Shown here one piece after another: positions 1 to 14,100 of a stretch of 64,000 nucleotides of DNA (position 1 is the first letter of the stretch; each line of letters opens with the position of its first letter). Origin of the DNA: Arenicola marina (taxonomy: Eukaryota; Annelida; Polychaeta; Arenicolidae); contig OZ025265.1 in NCBI GenBank assembly GCA_964019135.1, positions 4,470,318 to 4,534,317 of the forward strand, given 5' to 3'. A model generated the notes under the pieces. That model was given only the letters and a program-made list of their open reading frames with translations. It did not search any database and had not been told where the DNA came from. The position numbers and the translations under genes are program-made.

Positions 1-3000
1 CTAACTCTGGGATTGGTGAGTCGGGGTGATTAGGCTGACTGGTGTTTCGGGCTAACGCTAACTCTGGGAATGGTGAGTAGGGGTGATAAGGCTGACTGGT
101 GTGTCGGGCTAACGCTAACTCTGGGATTGGTGACTAGGGATGATTAGGCTGACTGGTGTGTCGGGCTAACGCTAACTCTGGGATTGGTGAGTAGGGATGA
201 TTAGGCTGACTGGTGTGTCGGGCTAACGCTAACTCTGGGATTGGTGAGTCGGCGTGATTAGGCTGACTGGTGTGTCGTGCTAACGCTAACTCTGGAATTG
301 GTGAGTAGGGGTGATTAGGCTGACTGGTGTGTCGTGCTAACACTAACTCTGGGATTGGTGAGTAGGGGTGATTAGACGGACTGGTGTTTCGGGCTAACGC
401 TAACTCTGGGATTGGTGAGTAGGGGTGATTAGGCTGACTGGTGTGTCGGGCTAACACTAACTCTGGGATTGGTGAGTAGGGGTGATTAGGCGGACTGGTG
501 TGTCGGGCTAACACCAACTCTCGGATTGGTGCGTAGGGGTGATTAGGCTGACTGGTGTGTCGTGCTAACGCTCACTCTGGGAGTGATGAGTAGGGATGAT
601 TAGGCTGACTGGTGTGTCGGGCTAACGCTAACTCTGGGATTGGTGAGTAGGGGTGGTTAGGCTGACTGGTGTGTTGGGCTAACGCTAACTCTGGGATTGG
701 TGAGTAGGGGTGATTAGTCTGACTGGTGTGTCGGGCTAACGCTAACTCTGGGCTCGGTGAGTAAGGGTGGTTAGGCTGACTGGTGTGTCGGGCTAACGCT
801 AACTCTGGGATTGGTGAGTAGGGGTGATTAGGCTGACTGGTGTGTCGGGTTAACACTAACTCTGGGATTGGTGAGTAGGGATGATTAGGCTGACTGGTGT
901 GTCGTGCTAACGCTAACTCTGGGATTGGTGAGTAGGGGTGATTAGGCTGACTGGTGTGTCGTGCTAACGCTAACTCTGGAATTGGTGAGTAGGGGGGATT
1001 AGGCTGACTGGTGTGTCGGTCTAACGCTAACTCTGGGATTGGTGAGTAGGGGGGATTAGGCTGACTGGTGTGTCGGGCTAACGCTAACTCTGGGATTGGT
1101 GAGTAGGGGTGGTTAGGCTGACTGGTGTGTCGTGCTAACGCTAACTCTGGAATTGGTGAGTAGGGGGGATTAGGCTGACTGGTGTGTCGTGCTAACGCTA
1201 ACTCTGGGATTGGTGAGTAGGGGTGGTTAGGCTGACTGGTGTGTCGGGCTAACGCTAACTCTGGGATTGGTGAGTAGGGATGATTAGGCTGACTGGTGTG
1301 TCGGGCTAACGCTAACTCTGGGATTGGTGAGTCGAGGTGATTAGGCTGACTGGTGTGTCGTGCTAACGCTAACTCTGGAATTGGTGAGTAGGGGTGATTA
1401 GGCTGACTGGTGTGTCGTGCTAACACTAACTCTGGGATTGGTGAGTAGGGGTGATTAGGCGGACTTTTGTGTCGGGCTAACGCTAACTCTGGGATTGGTG
1501 AGTAGCGGTGATTAGGCTGACTGGTGTGTCGGGCTAACACTAACTCTGGGATTGGTGAGTAGGGGTGATTAGGCGGACTGGTGTGTCGGGCTAACACCAA
1601 CTCTCGGATTGGTGCGTAGGGGTGATTAGGCTGACTGGTGTGTCGTGCTAACGCTAACTCTGGGATTGATGAGTAGGGATGATTAGGCTGACTGGTGTGA
1701 CGGGCTAACGCTAACTCTGGGATTGGTGAGTAGGGGTGGTTAGGCTGACTGGTGTGTTGGGCTAACGCTAACTCTGGGATTGGTGAGTAGGGGTGATTAG
1801 TCTGACTGGTGTGTCGGGCTAACGCTAACTCTGGGCTCGGTGAGTAAGGGTGGTTAGGCTGACTGGTGTGTCGGGCTAACGCTAACTCTGGGATTGGTGA
1901 GTAGGGGTGATTAGGCTGACTGGTGTGTCGGGATAACACTAACTCTGGGATTGGTGAGTAGGGGTGGTTAGGCTGACTGGTGTGTCGGGCTAACACTAAC
2001 TCTCGGATTGGTGCGTAGGGGTGATTAGGCTGACTGGTGTGTCTTGCTAACGCTAACTCTGGGATTGATGAGTAGGGGTGATTAGTCTGACTGGTGTGTC
2101 GAGCTAACGCTAACTCTGGGCTCGGTGAGTAAGGGTGGTTAGGCTGACTGGTGTGTCGGGCTAACGCTAACTCTGGGATTGGTGAGTAGGGGTGATTAGG
2201 CTGACTGGTGTGTCGGGATAACACTAACTCTGGGATTGGTGCGTAGGGGTAATTAGGCGGACTGGTGTGTCGGGCTAACACTAACTCTCGGATTGGTGCG
2301 TAGGGGTGATTAGGCTGACTGGTGTGTCGTGCTAAGGCTAACTCTGGGATTGATGAGTAGGGATGATTAGGCGGACTGGTGTGTCGGGCTAACGCTAACT
2401 CTGGGATTGGTGAGTAGGGGGGATTAGGCTGACTGGTGTGTCGTGCTAACGCTAATTCTGGAATTGGTGAGTAGGGGGGATTAGGCTGACTGGTGTGTCG
2501 GTCTAACGCTAACTCTGGGATTGGTGAGTAGGGGGGATTAGGCTGACTGGTGTGTCGGGCTAACGCTAACTCTGGGATTGGTGAGTAGGGGTGGTTAGGC
2601 TGACTGGTGTGTCGTGCTAACGCTAACTCTGGGATTGGTGAGTAGGGGGGATTAGGCTGACTGGTGTGTCGGGCTAACGCTAACTCTGGGATTGGTGAGT
2701 AGGGGTGGTTAGGCTGACTGGTGTGTCGGGCTAACGCTAACTCTGGAATTGGTGAGTAGGGGGGATTAGGCTGACTGGTGTGTCGGGCTAACGCTAACTC
2801 TGGGATTGGTGAGTAGGGGGGATTAGGCTGACTGGTGTGTCGGGCTAACGCTAACTCTGGGATTGGTGAGTAGGGGGGATTAGGCTGACTGGTGTGTCGT
2901 GCTAACGCTAACTCTGGAATTGGTGAGTAGGGGGGATTAGGCTGACTGGTGTGTCGGTCTAACGCTAACTCTGGGATTGGTGAGTAGGGGGGATTAGGCT

Positions 3001-5220
3001 GACTGGTGTGTCGGGCTAACGCTAACTCTGGGATTGGTGAGTAGGGGTGGTTAGGCTGACTGGTGTGTCGTGCTAACGCTAACTCTGGAATTGGTGAGTA
3101 GGGGGGATTAGGCTGACTGGTGTGTCGGGCTAACGCTAACTCTGGGATTGGTGAGTAGGGGGGATTAGGCTGACTGGTGTGTCGGGCTAACGCTAACTCT
3201 GGGATTGGTGAGTTGGGGGGATTAGGCTGACTGGTGTGTCGGGCTAACGATAACTCTGGAATTGGTGAGTAGGGGGGATTAGGCTGACTGGTGTGTCGTG
3301 CTAACGCTAACTCTGGGATTGGTGAGTAGGGGTGGTTAGGCTGACTGGTGTGTCGGGCTAACGCTAACTCTGGGATTGGTGAGTCGGGGTGGCTAGGCTG
3401 ACTGGTGTGTCGGGCTAACGCTAACTCTGGGATTGGTGAGTAGGGATGATTAGGCTGACTGGTGTGTCGTGCTAACGCTAACTCTGGGATTGGTGAGTAG
3501 GGGTGGTTAGGCTGACTGGTGTGTCGTGCTAACGCTAACTCTGGGATTGGTGAGTAGGGGTGATGAGGCTGACTGGTGTGTCGTGCTAACGCTAACTCTG
3601 GGATTGGTGAGTCGGGGTGGTTAGGCTGACTGGTGTGTCGGGCTAACGCTAACTCTGGGATTGGTGAGTCGGGGTGATTAGGCTGACTGGTGTGTCGGGT
3701 TAACACTAGCTCTGGGATTGGTGAGTAGGGATGATTAGGCTGACTGGTGTGTCGTGCTAACGCTAACTCTGGGATTGGTGAGTAGGGGTGGTTAGGCTGA
3801 CTGGTGTGTCGTGCTAACGCTAACTCTGGGATTGGTGAGTAGGGGTGATGAGGCTGACTGGTGTGTCGTGCTAACGCTAACTCTGGGATTGGTGAGTCGG
3901 GGTGGTTAGGCTGACTGGTGTGTCGGGCTAACGCTAACTCTGGGATTGGTGAGTCGGGGTGATTAGGCTGACTGGTGTGTCGGGTTAACACTAGCTCTGG
4001 GATTGGTGAGTAGGGATGATTAGGCTGACTGGTGTGTCGTGCTAACGCTAACTCTGGGATTGGTGAGTAAGGGTGGTTAGGCTGACTGGTGTGTCGTGCT
4101 AACGCTAACTCTGGGATTGGTGAGTCGGGGTGATTAGGCGGACTGGTGTGTCGGTCTAACGCTAACTCTGGGATTGGCGAGTAGAGTTGATTAGGCTGAC
4201 TGGTGTGTCGGGCTAACGGTAACTCTGGGATTGGTGAGTAGGGATGATTAGGCTGACTGGTGTGTCGGGCTAACGCTAACTCTGGGATTGGTGAGTCGGG
4301 GTGATTAGGCTGACTGGTGTTTCGGGCTAACGCTAACACTGGGAATGGTGAGTAGGGGTGATATGGCTGACTGGTGTGTCGGGCTAACGCTAACTCTGGG
4401 ATTGGTGACTAGGGATGATTAGGCTGACTGGTGTGTCGGGCTAACGCTAACTCTGGGATTGGTGAGTAGGGATGATTAGGCTGACTGGTGTGTCGGGCTA
4501 ACGCTAACTCTGGGATTGGTGAGTCGGCGTGATTAGGCTGACTGGTGTGTCGTGCTAACGCTAACTCTGGAATTGGTGCGTAGGGGTGATTAGGCTGACT
4601 GGTGTGTCGTGCTAACACTAACTCTGGGATTGGTGAGTAGGGGTGATTAGGCGGACTGGTGTTTCGGGCTAACGCTAACTCTGGGATTGGTGAGTAGGGG
4701 TGATTAGGCTGACTGGTGTGTCGGGTTAACACTAACTCTGGGATTGGTGAGTAGGGGTGATTAGGCGGACTGGTGTGTCGGGCTAACACCAACTCTCGGA
4801 TTGGTGCGTAGGGGTGATTAGGCTGACTGGTGTGTCGTGCTAACGCTCACTCTGGGATTGATGAGTAGGGATGATTAGGCTGACTGGTGTGTCGGGCTGA
4901 CGCTAACTCTGGGATTGGTGAGTAGGGGTGGTTAGGCTGACTGGTGTGTTGGGCTAACGCTAACTCTGGGATTGGTGAGTAGGGGTGATTAGTCTGACTG
5001 GTGTGTCGGGCTAACGCTAACTCTGGGCTCGGTGAGTAAGGGTATTTAGGCTGACTGGTGTGTCGGGCTAACGCTAACTCTGGGATTGGTGAGTAGGGGT
5101 GATTAGGCTGACTGGTGTGTCGGGTTAACACTAACTCTGGGATTGGTGAGTAGGGATGATTAGGCTGACTGGTGTGTCGTGCTAACGCTAACTCTGGGAT
5201 TGGTGAGTAGGGGTGATTAG
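1..5220 (+). repeat. 75-unit (4,275-bp) duplication in the 57-bp array
   Basis: Positions 1-945 recur at 4,276-5,220 with the same series of variant units. Shared markers include a GTGTTTCGG unit followed by a GGGAATGG unit near both left ends, and the TTAGTCTGACTGG unit at 716 and 4,991. After about 5,220 the register shifts to 4,503 bp (79 units): the CGGGTTAAC unit at 841 recurs at 5,344. The left copy is truncated by the window edge, so the full block is longer than what is visible. Confidence 0.85.
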
Positions 5221-5580
5221 TCTGACTGGTGTGTCGGGCTAACGCTAACTCTGGGCTCGGTGAGTAAGGGTGGTTAGGCTGACTGGTGTGTCGGGCTAAC
5301 GCTAACTCTGGGATTGGTGAGTAGGGGTGATTAGGCTGACTGGTGTGTCGGGTTAACACTAACTCTGGGATTGGTGAGTAGGGATGATTAGGCTAACTGG
5401 TGTGTCGTGCTAACGCTAACTCTGGGATTGGTGAGTAGGGGTGATTAGGCTGACTGGTGTGTCGTGCTAACGCTAACTCTGGAATTGGTGAGTAGGGGGG
5501 ATTAGGCTGACTGGTGTGTCGGTCTAACGCTAACTCTGGGATTGGTGAGTAGGGGGGATTAGGCTGACTGGTGTGTCGGG

Positions 5581-7550
5581 CTAACGCTAACTCTGGGATT
5601 GGTGAGTAGGGGTGGTTAGGCTGACTGGTGTGTCGTGCTAACGCTAACTCTGGAATTGGTGAGTAGGGGGGATTAGGCTGACTGGTGTGTCGGGCTAACG
5701 CTAACTCTGGGATTGGTGAGTAGGGGGGATTAGGCTGACTGGTGTGTCGGGCTAACGCTAACTCTGGGATTGGTGAGTAGGGATGATTAGGCTGACTGGT
5801 GTGTCGGGCTAACGCTAACTCTGGGATTGGTGAGTAGGGGTGATTAGGCGGACTGGTGTGTCGGGCTAACGCTAACTCTGGGATTGGTGACTAGGGGGGA
5901 TTAGGCTGACTGGTGTGTCGGGCTAACGCTAACTCTGGAATTGGTGAGTAGGGGGGATTAGGCTGACTGGTGTGTCGTGCTAACGCTAACTCTGGGATTG
6001 GTGAGTAGGGGTGGTTAGGCTGACTGGTGTGTCGGGCTAACGCTAACTCTGGGATTGATGAGTAGGGATGATTAGGCTGACTGGTGTGTCGGGCTAACGC
6101 TAACTCTGGGATTGGTGAGTCGAGGTGATTAGGCTGACTGGTGTGTCGTGCTAACGCTAACTCTGGAATTGGTGAGTAGGGGTGATTAGGCTGACTGGTG
6201 TGTCGTGCTAACACTAACTTTGGGATTGGTGAGTAGGGGTGATTAGGCGGACTTTTGTGTCGGGCTAACGCTAACTCTGGGATTGGTGAGTAGGGGTGAT
6301 TAGGCTGACTGGTGTGTCGGGCTAACACTAACTCTGGGATTGGTGAGTAGGGGTGATTAGGCGGACTGGTGTGTCGGGCTAACACCAACTCTCGGATTGG
6401 TGCGTAGGGGTGATTAGGCTGACTGGTGTGTCGTGCTAACGCTAACTCTGGGATTGATGAGTAGGGATGATTAGGCTGACTGGTGTGACGGGCTAACGCT
6501 AACTCTCGGATTGGTGAGTAGGGGTGGTTAGGCTGACTGGTGTGTTGGGCTAACGCTAACTCTGGGATTGGTGAGTAGGGGTGGTTAGGCTGACTGGTGT
6601 GTCGTGCTAACGCTAACTCTGGAATTGGTGAGTAGGGGGGATTAGGCTGACTGGTGTGTCGGGCTAACGCTAACTCTGGGATTGGTGAGTAGGGGGGATT
6701 AGGCTGACTGGTGTGTCGGGCTAACGCTAACTCTGGGATTGGTGAGTAGGGATGATTAGGCTGACTGGTGTGTCGGGCTAACGCTAACTCTGGGATTGGT
6801 GAGTAGGGGTGATTAGGCGGACTGGTGTGTCGGGCTAACGCTAACTCTGGGATTGGTGACTAGGGGGGATTAGGCTGACTGGTGTGTCGGGCTAACGCTA
6901 ACTCTGGAATTGGTGAGTAGGGGGGATTAGGCTGACTGGTGTGTCGTGCTAACGCTAACTCTGGGATTGGTGAGTAGGGGTGGTTAGGCTGACTGGTGTG
7001 TCGGGCTAACGCTAACTCTGGGATTGATGAGTAGGGATGATTAGGCTGACTGGTGTGTCGGGCTAACGCTAACTCTGGGATTGGTGAGTCGAGGTGATTA
7101 GGCTGACTGGTGTGTCGTGCTAACGCTAACTCTGGAATTGGTGAGTAGGGGTGATTAGGCTGACTGGTGTGTCGTGCTAACACTAACTTTGGGATTGGTG
7201 AGTAGGGGTGATTAGGCGGACTTTTGTGTCGGGCTAACGCTAACTCTGGGATTGGTGAGTAGGGGTGATTAGGCTGACTGGTGTGTCGGGCTAACACTAA
7301 CTCTGGGATTGGTGAGTAGGGGTGATTAGGCGGACTGGTGTGTCGGGCTAACACCAACTCTCGGATTGGTGCGTAGGGGTGATTAGGCTGACTGGTGTGT
7401 CGTGCTAACGCTAACTCTGGGATTGATGAGTAGGGATGATTAGGCTGACTGGTGTGACGGGCTAACGCTAACTCTCGGATTGGTGAGTAGGGGTGGTTAG
7501 GCTGACTGGTGTGTTGGGCTAACGCTAACTCTGGGATTGGTGAGTAGGGG
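5581..7550 (+). repeat. 17-unit (969-bp) tandem duplication
   Basis: The segment from about 5,581 to 6,549 recurs at 6,550 to about 7,550. Shared oddities are the GGTGACTAGGGGGG unit (5,891 and 6,860), the ACTTTTGTGTCGGG unit and the GTGTGACGGGC unit. The right copy is itself inside the larger 2,337-bp block, so duplications of different sizes are nested here. Confidence 0.8.
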
Positions 7551-10500
7551 TGATTAGTCTGACTGGTGTGTCGGGCTAACGCTAACTCTGGGCTCGGTGA
7601 GTAAGGGTGGTTAGGCTGACTGGTGTGTCGGGCTAACGCTAACTCTGGGATTGGTGAGTAGGGGTGATTAGGCTGACTGGTGTGTCGGGATAACACTAAC
7701 TCTGGGATTGGTGAGTAGGGGTGGTTAGGCTGACTGGTGTGTCGGGCTAACACTAACTCTCGGATTGGTGCGTAGGGGTGATTAGGCTGACTGGTGTGTC
7801 GTGCTAACGCTAACTCTGGGATTGATGAGTAGGGGTGATTAGTCTGACTGGTGTGTCGAGCTAACGCTAACTCTGGGCTCGGTGAGTAAGGGTGGTTAGG
7901 CTGACTGGTGTGTCGGACTAACGCTAACTTTGGGATTGGTGAGTAGGGGTGATTAGGCTGACTGGTGTGTCGGGATAACACTAACTCTGGGATTGGTGCG
8001 TAGGGGTGATTAGGCGGACTGGTGTGTCGGGCTAACACTAACTCTCGGATTGGTGCGTAGGGGTGATTAGGCTGACTGGTGTGTCGTGCTAACGCTAACT
8101 CTGGGATTGGCGAGCAGGGGTGGTTAAACTGACTGGTGTGTTTGGCTAACGCTCACTCTGGGATTGGTGCGTAGGGGTGGTTAGGCTGACTGGTGTGTCG
8201 TGCTAACACAAACTCTGGAATTAGTGAGTAGGGATGATTAGGCTGACTGGTGTGTCGTGCTAACGCTAACTCTGGGATTGGTGAGTAGGGGTGGTTAGGC
8301 TGACTGGTGTGTCGGGCTAACACTAACTCTGGGATTGGTGAGTAGGGGTGATTAGGCGGACTGGTGTGTCGGGCTAACGCTAACTCTGGGATTGGTGAGT
8401 AGGGGTTATTAGGTGGTCTGATGTGCCGGGCTAACGCTAACTCTGGGGTCGGTGAGTAGGGGTGATTAGGCTGACTGGTGTGTCGTGCTAACGCTAACTC
8501 TGGGATTGGTGAGTAGGGGTGGTTAGCCTGACTGGTGTGTCGGGCTAACGCTAACTCTGGGATTGGTGAGTAGGGGTGATTAGGCTGACTGGTGTGTCGG
8601 GCTAACACTAACTCTGGGATTGGTGAGTAGGGGTGATTAGGCGGACTGGTGTGTCGGGCTAACACTAACTCTGGGATTGGTGAGTAGGGGCGATTAGGTT
8701 GACTGGTGTGTCGTGCTAACGCTAACTCTGGGATTGGTGGGTAGGGATGATTAGGCTGACTAGTGTGTCGGGCTAACGCTAACTCTGGGATTGATGAGTA
8801 GGGATGATTAGGCTGACTGGTGTGACGGGCTAACGCTAACTCTCGGATTGGTGAGTAGGGGTGGTTAGGCTGACTGGTGTGTTGGGCTAACGCTAACTCT
8901 GGGATTGGTGAGTAGGGGTGGTTAGGCTGACTGGTGTGTCGTGCTAACGCTAACTCTGGAATTGGTGAGTAGGGGGGATTAGGCTGACTGGTGTGTCGGG
9001 CTAACGCTAACTCTGGGATTGGTGAGTAGGGGGGATTAGGCTGACTGGTGTGTCGGGCTAACGCTAACTCTGGGATTGGTGAGTAGGGATGATTAGGCTG
9101 ACTGGTGTGTCGGGCTAACGCTAACTCTGGGATTGGTGAGTAGGGGTGATTAGGCGGACTGGTGTGTCGGGCTAACGCTAACTCTGGGATTGGTGACTAG
9201 GGGGGATTAGGCTGACTGGTGTGTCGGGCTAACGCTAACTCTGGAATTGGTGAGTAGGGGGGATTAGGCTGACTGGTGTGTCGTGCTAACGCTAACTCTG
9301 GGATTGGTGAGTAGGGGTGGTTAGGCTGACTGGTGTGTCGGGCTAACGCTAACTCTGGGATTGATGAGTAGGGATGATTAGGCTGACTGGTGTGTCGGGC
9401 TAACGCTAACTCTGGGATTGGTGAGTCGAGGTGATTAGGCTGACTGGTGTGTCGTGCTAACGCTAACTCTGGAATTGGTGAGTAGGGGTGATTAGGCTGA
9501 CTGGTGTGTCGTGCTAACACTAACTTTGGGATTGGTGAGTAGGGGTGATTAGGCGGACTTTTGTGTCGGGCTAACGCTAACTCTGGGATTGGTGAGTAGG
9601 GGTGATTAGGCTGACTGGTGTGTCGGGCTAACACTAACTCTGGGATTGGTGAGTAGGGGTGATTAGGCGGACTGGTGTGTCGGGCTAACACCAACTCTCG
9701 GATTGGTGCGTAGGGGTGATTAGGCTGACTGGTGTGTCGTGCTAACGCTAACTCTGGGATTGATGAGTAGGGATGATTAGGCTGACTGGTGTGACGGGCT
9801 AACGCTAACTCTCGGATTGGTGAGTAGGGGTGGTTAGGCTGACTGGTGTGTTGGGCTAACGCTAACTCTGGGATTGGTGAGTAGGGGTGATTAGTCTGAC
9901 TGGTGTGTCGGGCTAACGCTAACTCTGGGCTCGGTGAGTAAGGGTGGTTAGGCTGACTGGTGTGTCGGGCTAACGCTAACTCTGGGATTGGTGAGTAGGG
10001 GTGATTAGGCTGACTGGTGTGTCGGGATGACACTAACTCTGGGATTGGTGAGTAGGGGTGGTTAGGCTGACTGGTGTGTCGGGCTAACACTAACTCTCGG
10101 ATTGGTGCGTAGGGGTGATTAGGCTGACTGGTGTGTCGTGCTAACGCTAACTCTGGGATTGATGAGTAGGGGTGATTAGTCTGACTGGTGTGTCGAGCTA
10201 ACGCTAACTCTGGGCTCGGTGAGTAAGGGTGGTTAGGCTGACTGGTGTGTCGGACTAACGCTAACTTTGGGATTGGTGAGTAGGGGTGATTAGGCTGACT
10301 GGTGTGTCGGGATAACACTAACTCTGGGATTGGTGCGTAGGGGTGATTAGGCGGACTGGTGTGTCGGGCTAACACTAACTCTCGGATTGGTGCGTAGGGG
10401 TGATTAGGCTGACTGGTGTGTCGTGCTAACGCTAACTCTGGGATTGGCGAGCAGGGGTGGTTAAACTGACTGGTGTGTTTGGCTAACGCTCACTCTGGGA

Positions 10501-11113
10501 TTGGTGCGTAGGGGTGGTTAGGCTGACTGGTGTGTCGTGCTAACACAAACTCTGGAATTAGTGAGTAGGGATGATTAGGCTGACTGGTGTGTCGTGCTAA
10601 CGCTAACTCTGGGATTGGTGAGTAGGGGTGGTTAGGCTGACTGGTGTGTCGGGCTAACACTAACTCTGGGATTGGTGAGTAGGGGTGATTAGGCGGACTG
10701 GTGTGTCGGGCTAACGCTAACTCTGGGATTGGTGAGTAGGGGTTATTAGGTGGTCTGATGTGCCGGGCTAACGCTAACTCTGGGGTCGGTGAGTAGGGGT
10801 GATTAGGCTGACTGGTGTGTCGTGCTAACGCTAACTCTGGGATTGGTGAGTAGGGGTGGTTAGCCTGACTGGTGTGTCGGGCTAACGCTAACTCTGGGAT
10901 TGGTGAGTAGGGGTGATTAGGCTGACTGGTGTGTCGGGCTAACACTAACTCTGGGATTGGTGAGTAGGGGTGATTAGGCGGACTGGTGTGTCGGGCTAAC
11001 ACTAACTCTGGGATTGGTGAGTAGGGGCGATTAGGTTGACTGGTGTGTCGTGCTAACGCTAACTCTGGGATTGGTGGGTAGGGATGATTAGGCTGACTAG
11101 TGTGTCGGGCTAA
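6440..11113 (+). repeat. Two near-identical 41-unit (2,337-bp) blocks
   Basis: About 6,440-8,776 recurs as 8,777-11,113 at exactly 2,337 bp. Paired markers: GGATTGATGA at 6,451 and 8,788, the in-frame stop unit at 6,860 and 9,197, TTAGCCTGAC at about 8,524 and 10,861, and the GGGGTTATTAGGTGGTCTG unit near 8,404 and 10,741. Only a few substitutions separate the copies, for example GGATAACAC against GGATGACAC near 7,690 and 10,027. Beyond 11,113 the sequence diverges from 8,777, so the block is present twice only. Confidence 0.88.
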
Positions 11114-14100
11114 CGCTAACTCTGGGATCGGTGAGTAGGGGTGATTAGGCTGACTGGTGTGTCGGTCTAACACTAACTTTGGGATTGGTGAGTAGGGGTG
11201 GTTAGGCTGACTGGTGTGTCGGGCTAACGCTAACTCTGGGATCGGTGAGTAGGGGTGATTAGGCTGACTGGTGTGTCGGGATAACACTAACTCTGGGATT
11301 GGTGAGTAGGGGTGGTTAGGCTGACTGGTGTGTCGGGCTAACACTAACTCTCGGATTGGTGCGTAGGGGTGATTAGGCTGACTGGTGTGTCGTGCTAACG
11401 CTAACTGTGGGATTGATGAGTAGGGGTGATTAGTCTGACTGGTGTGTCGAGCTAACGCTAACTCTGGGCTCGGTGAGTAAGGGTGGTTAGGCTGACTGGT
11501 GTGTCGGGCTAACGCTAACTCTGGGATTGGTGAGTAGGGGTGATTAGGCTGACTGGTGTGTCGGGATAACACTAACTCTGGGATTGGTGCGTAGGGGAGA
11601 TTAGGCGGACTGGTGTGTCGGGCTAACACTAACTCTCGGATTGGTGCGTAGGGGTGATTAGGCTGACTGGTGTGTCGTGCTAACGCTAACTCTGGGATTG
11701 ATGAGTAGGGATGATTAGGCGGACTGGTGTGTCGGGCTAACGCTAACTCTGGGATCGGTGAGTAGGGGTGGTTAGGCTGACTGGTGTGTCGTGCTAACGC
11801 TAACTCTGGGATTGGCGAGCAGGGGTGGTTAAACTGACTGGTGTGTCGTGCTAACGCTAACTCTGGGATTGGTGAGTAGGGGTGGTTAGGCTGACTGGTG
11901 TGTCGGGCTAACACTAACTCTGGGATTGGTGAGTAGGGGTGATTAGGCGGACTGGTGTGTCGGGCTAACGCTAACTCTGGGATTGGTGAGTAGGGGTTAT
12001 TAGGTGGTCTGATGTGCCGGGCTAACGCTAACTCTGGGGTCGGTGAGTAGGGGTGATTAGGCTGACTGGTGTGTCGTGCTAACGCTAACTCTGGGATTGG
12101 TGAGTAGGGGTGGTTAGCCTGACTGGTGTGTCGGGCTAACGCTAACTCTGGGATTGGTGAGTAGGGGTGATTAGGCTGACTGGTGTGTCGGGCTAACACT
12201 AACTCTGGGATTGGTGAGTAGGGGTGATTAGGCGGACTGGTGTGTCGGGCTAACACTAACTCTGGGATTGGTGAGTAGGGGTGATTAGGTTGACTGGTGT
12301 GTCGTGCTAACGCTAACTCTGGGATTGGTGAGTAGGGATGATTAGGCTGACTAGTGTGTCGGGCTAACGCTAACTCTGGGATCGGTGAGTAGGGGTGATT
12401 AGGCTGACTGGTGTGTCGGTCTAACACTAACTTTGGGATTGGTGAGTAGGGGTGGTTAGGCTGACTGGTGTGTCGGGCTAACGCTAACTCTGGGATCGGT
12501 GAGTAGGGGTGATTAGGCTGACTGGTGTGTCGGTCTAACACTAACTTTGGGATTGGTGGATGAATAGGCTGAGTAGTGTGTCGGGCTAACGCTAACTCTG
12601 GGATTGGTGAGTCGGGGTGGTTAGGTCGACTGGTGTGTCGTGCTAACGCTAACTCTGGGATTGGTGAGTCGGGGTGATTAGGCGGACTGGTGTGTCAGGC
12701 TAACGCTAACTCTGGGATCGGTGAGTAGGGGTGATTAGGCGGACTGGTGTGTCGTGCTATCGCTAACTCTGGGATTGGTGAGTAGGGGTGGTTAGGCTGA
12801 CTGGTGTGTCGGACTAACGGTAACTCTGGGATTGGTGAGTAGAAGTGATTAGGCTGACTGGTGTGTCGGGCTAACGCTAACTCTGGGATTGGTGAGTAGA
12901 GGTGGTTAGGCTGACTGGTTTGTCGGGCTAACACTAACTCTGGGATTGGTGAGTAGGGATTGTTAGGCGGACTGGATTGTCGGGCTAACGCTAACTCTGG
13001 GATTAATGAGTAGGGGTGATTTGGCTTACCGGTGTGTCGTGCAAACGCTAACTCTGGGATTGGTGAGTAGGGGTGGTTAGGCTGACTGGTGTGTCGGGCT
13101 AACGCTAACTCTGGGATTGGTGAGTAGGGGTTATTAGGTGGTCTGATGTGCCGGGCTAACGCTAACTCTGGGGTCGGTGAGTAGGGGTGATTAGGCTGAC
13201 CGGTGTGTCGTGCTAACGCTAACTCTGGGATTGGTGAGTAGGGGTGGTTAGCCTGACTGGTGTGTCGGGCTAACGCTAACTCTGGGATTGGTGAGTAGGG
13301 GTGATTAGGCTGACTGGTGTGTCGGGCTAACACTAACTCTGGGATTGGTGAGTAGGGGTGATTAGGCGGACTGGTGTGTCGGGCTAACACTAACTCTGGG
13401 ATTGGTGAGTAGGGGTGATTAGGTTGACTGGTGTGTCGTGCTAACGCTAACTCTGGGATTGGTGAGTAGGGATGATTAGGCTGACTAGTGTGTCGGGCTA
13501 ACGCTAACTCTGGGATCGGTGAGTAGGGGTGATTAGGCTGACTGGTGTGTCGGTCTAACACTAACTTTGGGATTGGTGAGTAGGGGTGGTTAGGCTGACT
13601 GGTGTGTCGGGCTAACGCTAACTCTGGGATCGGTGAGTAGGGGTGATTAGGCTGACTGGTGTGTCGGTCTAACACTAACTTTGGGATTGGTGAGTAGGGA
13701 TGAGTAGGCTGAGTAGTGTGTCGGGCTAACGCTAACTCTGGGATTGGTGAGTCGGGGTGGTTAGGCCGACTGGTGTGTCGTGCTAACGCTAACTCTGGGA
13801 TTGGTGAGTCGGGGTGATTAGGCGGACTGGTGTGTCAGGCTAACGCTAACTCTGGGATCGGTGAGTAGGGGTGATTAGGCGGACTGGTGTGTCGTGCTAT
13901 CGCTAACTCTGGGATTGGTGAGTAGGGGTGGTTAGGCTGACTGGTGTGTCGGACTAACGGTAACTCTGGGATTGGTGAGTAGAAGTGATTAGGCTGACTG
14001 GTGTGTCGGGCTAACGCTAACTCTGGGATTGGTGAGTAGAGGTGGTTAGGCTGACTGGTTTGTCGGGCTAACACTAACTCTGGGATTGGTGAGTAGGGAT

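Noticed and set aside
572-4339. 1,255-codon minus-strand open frame as a giant protein gene
   Set aside because: It is the 57-bp unit (19 codons) read in its single stop-free frame. It ends at chance stops, has no start, splice or non-repeat domain, and similar runs occur throughout the array.
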